This document shows, piece after piece, positions 21,965 through 33,300 of a DNA stretch of 64,000 nucleotides (position 1 is its first letter; each line of letters begins with the position of its first letter). The position numbers and the translations under genes are program-made. Source of the stretch: Thelephora terrestris (taxonomy: Eukaryota; Basidiomycota; Agaricomycetes; Thelephorales; Thelephoraceae); contig WIUZ02000015.1 of assembly GCA_015956445.1 (NCBI GenBank), forward strand, positions 1-64,000, read 5' to 3'. The notes under the pieces were generated by a model. The model did not search any database and was not told where the DNA came from. It saw only the letters and a program-made list of their open reading frames with translations.

Positions 21965-22853
21965 TCTCTCAGATGTAGCGAACGTAGAAGTGCGGTGGAA
22001 TGTTCGATAACGGGCAAAATGTGTTCCTGTGCTAGCCGAGTTGAGAGCGGGTCAGAGGAGCCAACCACCAGGGAAATATGGCTGTAAGCGGGTGAGGCGG
22101 TGAACCGGGTGTAATCTAACGCAATAAATACCTACAGGAGACACCAGCAAAGAGGCAGGTACCTCTTTTCTCATGCCTTCCTCCGACCGCGGTCCCAGCC
22201 CTGGACAAGACGGGGGTGAGAATCCTCCCCCTCCGAACCCTGATAAAGATCAAAGGGGATCTGCTATGGAGTGAGCCACTCGTCTAGTTCACACCGCAAG
22301 TACCCGAACCCATTTTCATTCCCCCAGCGTTGTGGCAGAGGTCAAGTTGACGAGACGCAGGGGACGCGGTATCCGCCGCCTTGTTTCTTTGTGCGGAACA
22401 GTCACCCAACTTGTCGCCGAGTATGACAGACGCCTCCTAGGGTCGGAGTCTGATGGTGGCGGGGATGACGGTGATGATGACGACGGTGGTGACGGCGACG
22501 GCGATGAACATCTCACCCCCGAGAACAAAGAAGAGACAAGGAGTGGGGACCGGCAACCCGCTGCCAAACTTTGGTTCCGCGCGGAATTCCCACACACACA
22601 GTCCGGGTTGCAATTTTCGAAACCATTTTTCTCCAGAGTGCCATATGTTACACGAAATTTAAAAACATGCTCTGCGAGTGGGCACAACAACCTTCAATTA
22701 GGTGACGGTGTTTCTGCAAAAATTACCTCAAGGGCTAGAAATCGTAGTCTCCCTCGAAAGCTCTCCGATCAAGCGATCGAGTTCAGTCCAGAAACCCGCC
22801 CGCTCAGGGGTGTAAACATAACTCTCTTTTTGAACGACGCCCTCACTGTCTCT
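21965..22853. promoter_or_regulatory. Divergent intergenic region of the transposon gene pair
   Basis: The transposase and the fusion gene are transcribed away from each other across this stretch. It also holds an open plus-strand stretch (22332-22700) with a Gly/Asp-rich repeat and an upstream ATG at 22173. These could be 5' exons of the fusion gene, but no splice path I tried was clearly better than starting at 22854. Confidence 0.4.
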
Positions 22854-25800
22854 ATGCCTCAAAAACAAAGGAAGCGGCGCTCTGAAGCCCAAGTTCGCCA
22901 TTCTGCTCTTCTTCATAAGTCCCACAGCGACCCTCTCACGTACTATGTTGCTTCCCTGGAAGAGGCAACCGACACGGTCGAGAAGCAGAGAGAAAGGGCT
23001 CGTCTTGCTGAACTAGATGCAGAACACAGCAAAAAGGCATTAGCCAGAGAGCGGAGCAAGGTGTGTCTATTAGCAAACATAGACGAGACAGATGATGAAA
23101 CCAGACTTACAAGGTTGCTTCGCTTCAAGAGAAGCTGAGTTTGAAGGAATTGACAGCAGATGCATTATCCCGGTCCCTCAATAGTAAAGACGAGGAGCTT
23201 CGTGGGTCTATTGAACAGTGTTCAAAGTTGACCGAAACAGTTTCTTCTCTTCATCGAGACGTCTACCGGCTCCAGAAGAAATGTGATCGAGCCGAAGACA
23301 TACGTTCCCGAGCGATCGAAAAAGCGGTTGACAAGACCCGGAGATGTTTCGAGACCGCCAATACCAGGCGGGTCAAACGTCCTGATGGTCGTATCGAGGA
23401 CTGGGTCCGTGACCTCGTTGTGGAACTCGTTGCTCTTGATGGAGTACCAACGACAAAAGTCCCTCAGGTGATCGATAGAGTCCGGCGTAATTTTATTCCA
23501 GCAGGGAGCAGTGACGAACGTGATGGCCAACCTGCATGTGATGATCAAGAGCAGAGAATCAGTGACCGTTCTGTGCGGTGGATGTTGGTTGAAGCCTATG
23601 TCAAGGCTTTTCTGCGCGCAGCAGAGCTCTTTGACAAAGCACCGTGTTCGTGTCGTAACTCGTGTTTCTTGATCAACTAAAGCTAACCTCCACCTGCATA
23701 AAAAGCCTGGACTGCGAGCGGAGACAGTACATCCTACAAGGGCGCCAGCATTGGTTCTCGTTTTTCCACCTTTCCCCCGGTACCATTCGAGAAGAATGTC
23801 GTTGGCGTGACACCCGGCGCACCCTGTCGCCAATTCCTTGCTTGCGTTCGAGAAGTCAATCATAAAACTTCTACCCAATTTGAAAACTGGCTCACTATCT
23901 TTGACGACATCGCAACGATCCACAACGACAGCCCATCCGGAAGCAAGAATCCCATAACCCTTGATGAAATCGTTCGAAAAGTGACCGGATATACAGGTGA
24001 CCATGCGGCAGACCAGAAGAAGCTAGCGAAAGAATTCTGTGAACAAAAGCGGGAGGCGGTTGTGAGGGTCCACGGAAGAGAAGCGATGCAGATGAAGCCA
24101 TCGGAGGAGGTAGAGGAGGTAATGGTGGAGAAGTTTTTAGCAGCGTTGAACGGGATGGGTGGTTGGGAGGGCTGGGAAGGCTTGCTACGGGAGGACCAAA
24201 TGGGCTTCCTGAAACAACTCGTTGAAGACACTCGGGACCACTTTGGAGAACTTGATCTTGCTGCGTTGCCTGAGCGAGAGCGCCGTATCGAACTTCTTTT
24301 CATACGGAGCTGGTGTGCGATGCATAAGGATCTTAACACTTTCAAGGCAGGGGCGGTACGTTTGGGCAAGTTTTGGAAGGAGGAGGGTTTGGATGGTCCC
24401 GTCAAGTTGCTGAGCCGAGAGCAGGAAAAAGCGGAGGCACTCGCAGCCCGGGATGATACTGACGGCGACATAGAGAATTCAGTTGGTGGAGCGGTCAAGT
24501 TGACAAGCCTCATCGGCGCTCTCGTAAACAACAAAGACGAGGAGAAGGGATGCTCTGAAGAATTTCGGACATACACGTACGCTCGCCTTGGGAAAGCGAT
24601 CACCTATCCGGACACCTCGAACGTCCGCTACCAGTGCTATGGCGATGCAGCTGCCGAGATCATCCGACACGCGGATCTGTACACCGACTTCGTCAATCAG
24701 CATGGGATGAAGAAGAAGAGAGGTGCAGGGCCAAACCATATGGAAATCAACATTTTGAAAGGGCTCCAGGATCCGACTACGATGACGGAGATAGCTGTTT
24801 TGGCCCTCTACCATGAGTCGGTCAGCAAGCCGTACGCGAAGCAGGTTCGTGGCGTCATCAATGAAAACAAGAACGCTCTAGACCTGGGACCGTTACATCA
24901 TGATGTGGTTGCCCATTGTGATACGATAATCAAGAAACCATCCCTCCTGACTGGAAACACCATCTTGCACACGACCGGGGCTTTCTACGGAACTCCATGG
25001 AATCAGCACACGGTCGATAGTATCGTATCTCGTCGAAGCCAACTCCCTCACCTCGAACGTGCTCTCGTTGCATTCTTCGAAGGCGCCCGTGATAAATGGC
25101 CAGCTTTCACAGAAGAATTCCACCCCGATTCGGAAATCTCCAAGTTGACTGCAGAAGAGAAGGCGTTAGCATTTCGCTCACCAACCAATGACCACAGCGA
25201 AGGAGCCGGTGCCACATGCAAGCAGTGGTCAAGGCGGGCGCCCACGATGACAACACACCAAAGAAATGCGCGTGTCCAGATACAGCTCAGTGGACCTGGT
25301 CTCCTCAAATTCAACCACAGTCTTGGGCAAGAAGATCTCGCCTTCACCCGTCGCAAAGCCAGAGAGATAGATGCAGCGAAGCTCCCACTGAAGGAAAGGC
25401 AAGCACAGGCCTCAGCAGACAATGAAGCTGTTGTGGAGGAGCAGAAAAAAGCTGAGGATCGGATAAGGCAAAGGGAAAAGAGGAAAGCCGAAGAAGCCGA
25501 GATGATTGAGGATTTCGAACCTATCCTTGATCTCAAAAAGTTCCGCTCGCTACCAGCATCACTCCCCTCAAACGACTCCCTTAGGCGACAGTTAATTTGG
25601 CATCGGGTTGTTGGTGGTGATGAGAGTCTGCCGTCGGGGCTGTTTAAAAGCGTGAAGAAGGAAAAGATGAAGGAGCTGGTTGTTGAGGCGCTGCAACGTC
25701 GGAGCAAGACGGTGCTGGACGTTGAACCTGATGTAGTGATGGTGGATGACACTGGTGAGATGCCGAAATATTTCAAGGCAAGAGCCAATGATCCAAACGC

Positions 25801-26871
25801 GCACAAACACAGCCCTCATCTCTGATGATGCCGAAAACGAACTTGAGCTCGTTGACGAAGGCAGGTTGAGCCTTCGCAATGTCAAGTGTCCCAAGCCGCC
25901 CTCCATGGACCTCACTCGTAGCAAAGTATATGAACGCGCCCTTCCCCAAACCTCCCAAATTGCTAACTTAGATCCCACAGGTCTACGATTTTGGATGTAG
26001 ATGGGATGCCGTTGACTACTCTTGCTCCTATGACTGCATTTTCATGACTTTCGCCTGGGCATATTTTCATGCCACTGACCGTTGGAGGGCGACGTGGACA
26101 GGCCGGTCCGCCGCAGCAAAGACCCTCTCGCGCCACTTCAAAACCATCCTTCGTGCGATCAAACATCCAGCCGACAACGCGCCGACTCCCCAACTCCCCG
26201 CCTTATTTTCGCGTGGTCGCAATGCCTTTAGAGACGTGCTGTCAGAGGAACACCCTGTGATGTTTAGACGTCATGGTGAAGTCGATGCTTGCATGGCTGA
26301 CATCCTTCACTCCCTCTCGCACGATGAACTCTCGTCCCGATATTTTTCCATCGTCTCCTCCTGTGGCAGCCAAAATTGCAAGGTCAGGGTCAAGACGCCT
26401 ACAGGAGCACCTTATATGTTGACCTCAAGCGTGTGGGCCTCCATCGCCCACTCGAATAATCCGCCACATCATGAATCGTTGCAGGAGTGGGTCACCCGGT
26501 GGCTTGATCAGAAGGCATCATCTTTGCCGCGTTCTTGTGCGGGGTGTGGAGCGGAATGCTCACTTACCCGCTCGTTTTTACAGCCACTGTGGATCTGGTT
26601 CGAAATTTTTATTGAGCAACCACACGTCGTGTCACCCTCCTTCAAGCTGACATTTTCGTCGTACACTTACCGGCTCGCTGCTGTCATATACGGTAACGGC
26701 CACCATTTCGTTGCCCGCCTTGCCACCCCTTCAGGCTCCTGGTGGCACTACGATGGCCAAGCCAACGGTGGCAAACCAAAGGAGATCTCGACCATCCACA
26801 CGGAATCTGACCTTCTGGCGTATGGAAATGGGTACACGGCGAACGCATTGGTCTATTGTTCAACCCGTTGA
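22854..26871 (+). CDS. Transposon-associated protein fused to a USP-like cysteine protease domain
   Basis: I model six exons: 22854-23060, 23114-23643, 23719-25754, 25813-25925 and 25981-26871, with phases adding to 1258 residues (the first two blocks may hide one more upstream exon). Residues 1-230 are basic, then a long coiled coil. The middle is an uncharacterised agaricomycete family with the blocks TGDHAADQKKL, CAMHKDLN, GGAVKLTSLIGAL, NHMEINIL, LDLGPLHHDV, ERALVAFFEGA and TNDHSEGAGATCKQWSRRAP. After a 55-base intron with a GCTAAC branch site, the last exon begins VYDFGCRWDAVDYSCSYDCIF, a Cys-box as in ubiquitin-specific proteases. It later shows a CAGC...C zinc-like pair, GNGHHFVARL (His) and WWHYDGQ (Asp). 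The product is probably a mobile-element protein with deubiquitinase-like activity; both roles are inferred. Confidence 0.7.
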
Positions 26872-27339
26872 TACACTTTGTCAGTAATGCAACGTATACT
26901 ATTTCTCCCATGTCGAATGCATGCCGTGTGACCAGCACGGCCTATATGTGTTCGCCCAACATCAAAATTGTCTGCTTATCGCCCTTTTTATGTTGGCCGG
27001 TCACTGTGGCGGATGTATCTAGATCTCGGTCATAACACGGACAAGGCTTTGCACGAGGAATGAAAAATCTAGTCAACATAAAGAATCTCTTCAGCCTGAC
27101 ACAAGATTGATTGGCAGTCGTAGGCGTGGCGTAAGTGGCTACTTCCACCGTGATAAAAATCAATGTGTATAAGGTCGTGGCCTGTGAGAAAGGCAATTTT
27201 TTTCGCAACCACTGCGATGAGGTTTTTACACGAAGAATTGACCTTGGTGAAAATTCACGTCACCGATAGATACATAATTACACTGCGTGGTAGTTCCGGG
27301 CATCTAGCCTGGTCTTCTCGCTCTCGTTGTGCTGCAAAA

Positions 27340-28655
27340 CAGGACATTGTACCTCTCACTCAAAACGAATTTCACATTTGGACGCGCGGCCAAGGCGGGT
27401 TGCCGGTCCCCACAAGGAGGCAAGTTTTTTCCAAATGCTCGCCTTGTGCTCGCCTATGTATATCATTTCTCACGCGTCACGGTTGAACTTCCCAGGCGCC
27501 GCAACCGTGACTACCAGTCATACCTTGAACTTGTCAAACTGATCCCTTCGCTGAAGGATCGGATTGCAGACCCACACGAAGGCTCGAGGATGTTGTATTA
27601 TGCGCAAGTGAGTCGATTCTTTGATTTGTCATGAAACCTTTCTTACCTTCGCCCCCCCAGCTGCTGGATGGAGCAAACAATGCCCGGAGCGACGACCTTT
27701 CTAGGGTAAAATCTGGCATCGCTAGCCTGTTGAACAACAGGACTAATGGACCACCCAATCCTCCTCTCGACCTAGACACAAGAGATGGCCGGGGACTACA
27801 AAATGACATCACAGGCAAGCTCCTCTGTCCGGTTATATATGACTGGGATGACCCGGCGTAAGTGTCTTCCCTTTATCCAGGTGTTTCAAAGACTGACGAT
27901 AATTCTCATTAGCACTCGAGCTAAACTCCGTGACGGCATCGACGACCACAACGCCTTCGACGATTACTGGATTCGCTGTTTGTATGAAGGTGAGAAAGGC
28001 GATCCAGAAGACATCGAAAAAGGATTCTTGAAGAGCAATCTTCTTGTAAAGGTGCGGACGTCTTCAATATCTCCCCTTCTTGTGAGGCGCTGACTTGTTG
28101 ATGGACAGACTTTTCAAATGATCTTTACCTCGCCCTCATCTGCACGGGGGAACCTTGATGCAGAAGGGACCCCTGAGCTTCAGGGGAGGCGACGAAAGGC
28201 ACCTTCAAAACGGCCACCCGTTGCAGCACAGCTGAGGATGAACGGCCAGGTGACGGCGCGTGCAATTGCCTACACAGCTGTCCAGGTACGCCCCTCCATT
28301 TCTTATCCTTCCTGGCTCACTCCCATGCTCAAGCTACACTTTTCGCTCAACGACGCTACCCACTGGATGAGCGACTACAACGGGTTTAATTACGAGGAAT
28401 TCTATGAATTCATTATCGACTTCTTTGAGGAGGACCAGACGCCGGAGGGGAAGGCCGCCACCAGCGAACTTTACAATTGGTGGAATCAGTATGTCTCGGG
28501 TTTCAGTCCTACGGTTTCTATGACTGATACATGATGACGACAGACGTGTGTTTCCACGATCTGCCGCCACCCGAGGCGCCTCATCCAGATCAGCGAGGCG
28601 GTCGTCACTCGCACGCCTGCGACAACAGCGCCGGGCGCGTCCCCGAAGCTCCTAG
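27340..28655 (+). CDS. DUF6698 family protein
   Basis: The recognisable exons are about 27340-27607, 27661-27857, 27913-28051, 28109-28285, 28334-28498 and 28544-28655. Family blocks are FFPNARLVLAYVYHFS, NARSDDLSRVKSGI, DGRGLQNDITGKLLCPV.YDWDDP, CLYEGEKGDPEDIEKGFLKSNLL, MIFTSPSSA, ARAIAYTAVQ, YEEFYEFIIDFFE and LYNWWN, with an Arg/Ser-rich tail. DUF6698 is a large agaricomycete-specific family without known function, often near mobile elements. The amino end is unresolved: no clean ATG opens the first exon, so an upstream exon (possibly with the ATG at 27219) or 5' loss is possible. Confidence 0.75.
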
Positions 28656-28816
28656 CTACTGCCATAAGCATAGAGTAGTGTTTACCTTTGTGTTCGTTTA
28701 GTCAACGCCAATACCATCATCGTTCAACAAAACCCTGCGGTGTGATTTTCGAACCGAGGAAAGGTACTACGTGCCCAATCTCCGAGTGTCGTACAAGGCT
28801 GCCCAAAAAATTGCCA

Positions 28817-29076
28817 GGTTTGCGAAAGTCATAGACCAGTGTATTCTGTTGTAGTTCTTACGGACGAGGATACTATCACATACAATCACAGCGAGAGACC
28901 TACAAGGTAGCTTAAAATCTCACCAAGTTTGCGAAAGTCGTAGGGTGGTATATTTTGTTGCAGCGCTTACAAACTAAGGGAAGGATTGTAATATCCGATG
29001 GTAACCAATAACCTTGCAGTATCTTACGGAGTACTATGGGAATTGCGAAAGTGGTAGACCAATTTATTTCGGTACA
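28817..29076. repeat. Three spaced copies of a TTGCGAAAGT motif
   Basis: GTTTGCGAAAGTC.TAG at 28818 and 28927, and ATTGCGAAAGTGGTAG at 29042, are each followed by a TATTTTGTTG/TATTCTGTTG-like tail. Spacing is about 110 and 115 bases, and the intervening DNA is weakly alike. Arrays like this are typical of subterminal transposase-binding repeats of CACTA-related elements. A matching inverted array on the far side of the transposase was not found. Confidence 0.5.
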
Positions 29077-29099
29077 ATGCATTATAATCCCCCCCTGGG

Positions 29100-29293
29100 G
29101 TCAGAAGGCTGATGACCGGTTACAGTTCTTTTACCCGAGTTGCAATCAATTGCCGGACTTTCCACGATTTGCTGATGTCGTGGATTGATCTCGAGTCTTC
29201 CATCGCGTTCCTACGGAGTCATTGCATGTCCGTCTCAGAACGCCCGCAACTCCTCTTCCTCCATCTCTCACATCTTCTTTCCAACCAGGCTAA
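29100..29293 (+). promoter_or_regulatory. Displaced 5' flank of fes1
   Basis: This sequence would lie directly before the fes1 ATG if the copia element were removed. The pre-insertion site would read CCAACCAGGCTAATGGATAG. It ends in a pyrimidine-rich stretch (CTCTTCCTCCATCTCTCACATC) typical of fungal 5' leaders. It is now 6.4 kb from its gene. Confidence 0.6.
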
Positions 29294-29647
29294 TGTTGAA
29301 CCGAAGGTCTGTGCCCGGCAAACGGGTCAACCGGCTCTACCGCTTTGAGCGAGAGCCGATGCCGGAGAGCGCTGAATAAGCGACCCGAAGGGACGGAGTC
29401 ACATCAGTGACCCGATCGATCGGTATAACGCGCGCGTGCCTTAAGCCGCAGCACGGACCATGTATCAGTCACACTGTATAGATGTGACGGTAATAGAGTA
29501 GATAGTATATATACCCCTCATGTGTCCATAGATCAATCAATCGCTTCTCTCTCCCTCTCTCCCACTTGCACTATTATATCCTCCCCTCTCAGGTAAGAAC
29601 TAGAGTACGCCATGTAGTAGTATAAAATATACTCTACCTGCTCAACA
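29294..29647 (+). repeat. Left LTR (354 bases)
   Basis: Starts TGTTGA and ends TCAACA, a 6-base inverted terminus. Contains a TATA box (GTATATATACCCC near 29505), a pyrimidine-rich initiator region and a perfect-looking splice donor CAGGTAAGA at 29590-29598. Confidence 0.97.
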
Positions 29648-29665
29648 GGTTATGAGCCCGGGCTA
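29648..29665 (-). promoter_or_regulatory. Primer-binding site, half initiator tRNA-Met type
   Basis: Directly after the LTR comes GGTTATGAGCCCGGGC. Its complement contains GGGCTCATAACC, the anticodon stem-loop of eukaryotic initiator tRNA-Met. This matches the known copia strategy in which a tRNA fragment cut in the anticodon loop, rather than the 3' CCA end, primes minus-strand synthesis. Confidence 0.75.
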
Positions 29666-29840
29666 CGCCCTGTGTTCCAAGCTGCGCCTCTATGGCTGCG
29701 CTGTGAACAGGCTCTGATCTTACCTTAGTGCGCCCTCTGTGGCTGCCACTGCGCTATCCAGGCTTGACTGTCTACCTGCTTAGAAAGCACTATTCACCAT
29801 GTTCTTTTTGATTTGTAGGCTTACCCCTCATCAAAAGAAT

Positions 29841-30026
29841 ATGGAAAACAAACCTACCCTCATCGACCAAACGCCACCTCCAAAGGAGCTTAGAGCGCTG
29901 GACTTGGGGAAAGGGGATAACCTCAGAATGCGTATTAGATACGTACTAGAGGAGATGACAAAGCGCGCCCAAGAAGGCGGACCACGACGAGTCATACGTC
30001 GCGTCCCTAAGCAGTACTTCTTTTAG
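29841..30026 (+). CDS. Small leader frame of the copia element
   Basis: A 61-residue basic frame starting MENKPTLIDQTPPPKELR and ending RRVPKQYFF. It lies in the leader between the primer-binding site and gag. A splice acceptor (TTTGATTTGTAG at 29807-29818) sits 22 bases before it and could pair with the LTR donor at 29593. Whether it is translated is unknown, and no domain is recognised. Confidence 0.3.
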   Translation: MENKPTLIDQTPPPKELRALDLGKGDNLRMRIRYVLEEMTKRAQEGGPRRVIRRVPKQYFF

Positions 30027-30350
30027 ACATGTCAATAAACCTTCGCCTATCCACTGCGCAGGAAGGAGACTTAGAACAAAAAAGTCAAAACCCCAAAAGG
30101 GGATGAAACAGTGATTGGCTAAGCTGAGCACAACACACATTCGTAGACCCCATAAGGGGAGGGTAGTCGATTAACATCTGCCGACGGTGTGGACTGAGGC
30201 AACATGCAATAAACCTCTCACCAAAGTAATCCTTAAAAGGGGAAAGGCTAAATTCTTCCCTCTTTCATTGCATTTGGCATAGAAGCGTTCATTAACTGAT
30301 GACTCTTATTTTGGGCGTAGGCACTTCCACCCCCCAAAACAAAAGAAAAA

Positions 30351-33300
30351 ATGTCGTCCCAGCTTACCTCTCTCGTCCCCGTCCTCGAAGGCCCCAACTA
30401 TCAGCGATGGGCCCCTGCCGTCAGAAGTTTCTTGATGGCACAAGGACAGTGGAGACTGATGAAGAAGGGAAAGCCCACCAAAACGGTACGACCATATATA
30501 GCAGCTGTCCCTGCCACCGATGATGCTGAAGAAATTCCGGCACAGGAGGGCGGTGAAGACATTGACGAAGACGCGCTCGAAGCATGGGAGGAAAACAACT
30601 CCAAAGCCCTCGGAAACATATTCCTGAGGCTAAGCCCCGACATCCAGGCAAAACATAAGACCGAAGAGGACGCTTGGGCCTTGTATCAGGCGATCGATGC
30701 GGAATATGGGAAACCCGGCGTAATGGGGATCTATTCGGAGTTCAAAAGCGCTCTGGATGTACAGATCCCCGGAAATGCGGACCCCATCCCGGCGATAGAT
30801 AAAATCATGGCCCACTTTGGTCGACTCGCTGAAGCCAATGCAGCAGTCCCAGATTTCATCAAAGCCATGATGATACTCTCCCGGATGCCCCCTGCCTACG
30901 ATTACCTTGCCCAGATCCTCTGCCAGGCCGACGATATCGGTAAAGTCCAGATCGATGAGCTGAGGAAAATGGTCAAACTGGCCTGGGAACAGAAGTCCAG
31001 CTCCCGTCGCTCCGGACAACAAGCACAAAAGTTGTCCAACGTACAGCGCGCCCCTGGGAACCCAAATTTCCAGCAGCAGCAGCAGCAGCACGACGGGAGC
31101 CGGCCCCAAGGCCAAGGCCGAGGACGAAACCGTCGAGGACAAAGAGGAGGTCGAGGAAGATTCCAGCAACAGGCTCAGCAAACTGAAGAGTCTCAAATGC
31201 CACCTCCCCCTCCACAACCTCCGGTTCCCTCCGGCTCTAACATCTCGGTCTCGGATTATGGTTTTGCTTCCATGGCAGCTTTTCCCGTACGCCATCTCCC
31301 CGTCCATCGTCAAGGCACAGGGGCCCCTTCCTTCTACCCCTCCGTACAGGAGGCTAGGGACCTTGCAGCACGCATAAGCGTGAAGCCTTCGATTGAGACC
31401 CTAAAAAGGCTGGAACGCTCTTATGAGCAGACAATCGATCCTCGCCCCCGCAAAAAGGCGCGTACCCCGCCGGGCGAGGATGAAGTAAGCCTGGGATGGT
31501 CGGATGAAGAGATGGATGTTGTCTCCCCTGCGTCGGTTGTCGGTCCGTCTGGCCTTGGTGGAAGGTATGAAACAAATTTAGTGTTGAGTAACGAAACTAA
31601 CGACTCCACAGCACCTGAAGATAAATCTAAGTCTTCAGTAGTAGCTTCCAAATATATTTGTTTTACCTTGTCTACCCCGAGTGAAACTGAAGCTGTGTGG
31701 ATGCTTGATTCTGGGGCATCCCGGCACTTTACTTTTAACATAAACGACTTCGTGGAGTACGAGGCTATTGAGTCCATTCCTTTGAGAACAGCGACCAGCT
31801 TCACGACGATTATTGGTAAAGGAACGGTGGTCCTCCACATAAACGAAAAGGCCGTTCGACTAAGTCCTGTCTATCATGTCCCAGACATCTCCCATAGGCT
31901 GCTATCCCTTGGTCAGTTCCTCAAAAGCGGACTCCTCTCGAGGGGGAGTGCTCGCGAAATCTCACTCTACGAGGAAGAAACAGAATTTCTTACCTTCCAC
32001 CCTCGAACCGAGGATGACAGTATTTACGTCATCAAAACTCTCCTCGGAGCGCAACTTACTGCTGCTAAAATTGAGACCATTTATAGTGCTGATTTTGAAA
32101 TCATGCACCGCCGACTGGCTCACCCCTCAAAAGAAGTGATCCAAAAAGCTGGGAAACATGTCAAGGATTTTCCTCATGTCGAAATCCCAAAAGAGCACCT
32201 CTGCACTGGATGTGCGCAAGGAAAGATGACAAATAAAACCTTTCCCCCATCCAACACCAGAGCAAGCGCCCCCTTCGAGCTGATCCATTCGGATCTAAAA
32301 ACCTTCCCTATTGAATCCTATCGCAAGTACAAGTACTCAATCGTCTTCTATGACGACTATACCTCACACGCCTGGACCATGAATTTGCGCACTAAAGACG
32401 CTGCGCTTATGGCTACCAGACACTTCCTGGCTATGGTTGAAACCAAATACCAGAAGAAAGTACGTCGATGGATGTCCGATGCCGGGGGGGAATACACGTC
32501 CCTAACATTTACGACGATGCTCAAGGAAAAGGGGATTGAGATCCTCCAATCTATTCCGCATGCACACCAACAAAACGGTCGCGCGGAGAGGATCATTCGA
32601 ACGTTGATGGATAAGGCAGAATCCATGAGATTACAGGCTTGCCTCCCTCAGTCTTGGTGGGAATTCGCCCTTGACCACGCAACTCACGTTTACAATCGAA
32701 CGCCGAACCGTCGCCTAAATTGGCAGACTCCATTCCAACTATTAAATGGAAGTAAGCCTTCGATTGATCACCTTCGGGTCTTCGGCTGCGGAGCCTACGT
32801 CTTCATCCCAGAAGAAGTACGGATAAATAAACTCGCGCCCCGATCAGAATTGATGACCTACCTGGGTACTCACCCAGGAGGAAAAGGATGGATCTTTATG
32901 CGCGGCCCTAACAATATCATTTTCTCCGCTGCTCAGGCCACCTTCGATGAGTTGCACTTTCCAAAGTGCCCAACTGCCAGTATACGGCGAAACACACGAC
33001 TGCAATCTACTGCGCCACCCCTACCCAGTCATCGCTGTCATAAAGACGGTAACTGCCAGTGTCCCCTTCCAGGAGGACAAGAGGAGGATGACGCAGCACC
33101 CTCAGCGCGTCCCAAACCTACCCCCAAGCCTTCCTCAAAAGGCAAGGAACGTGCTATCGAGCCTGCACCGCGGCCGCAGACGCCGGTACAATCTAGAGCG
33201 CCCAGTCCGGAGCCGCCGAGATCACCTACACCCAGCTCTAGCTCTGATTCCGGCCCTGAGGATGCACTACCCGCCCCACCAACGATTATGCCTCCGTCAC

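Noticed and set aside
23860-25806. Long minus-strand frames opposite the fusion gene
   Set aside because: They are Ser/Arg/Leu-rich antisense shadows of a plus-strand gene with clear family blocks and consistent splice phases.
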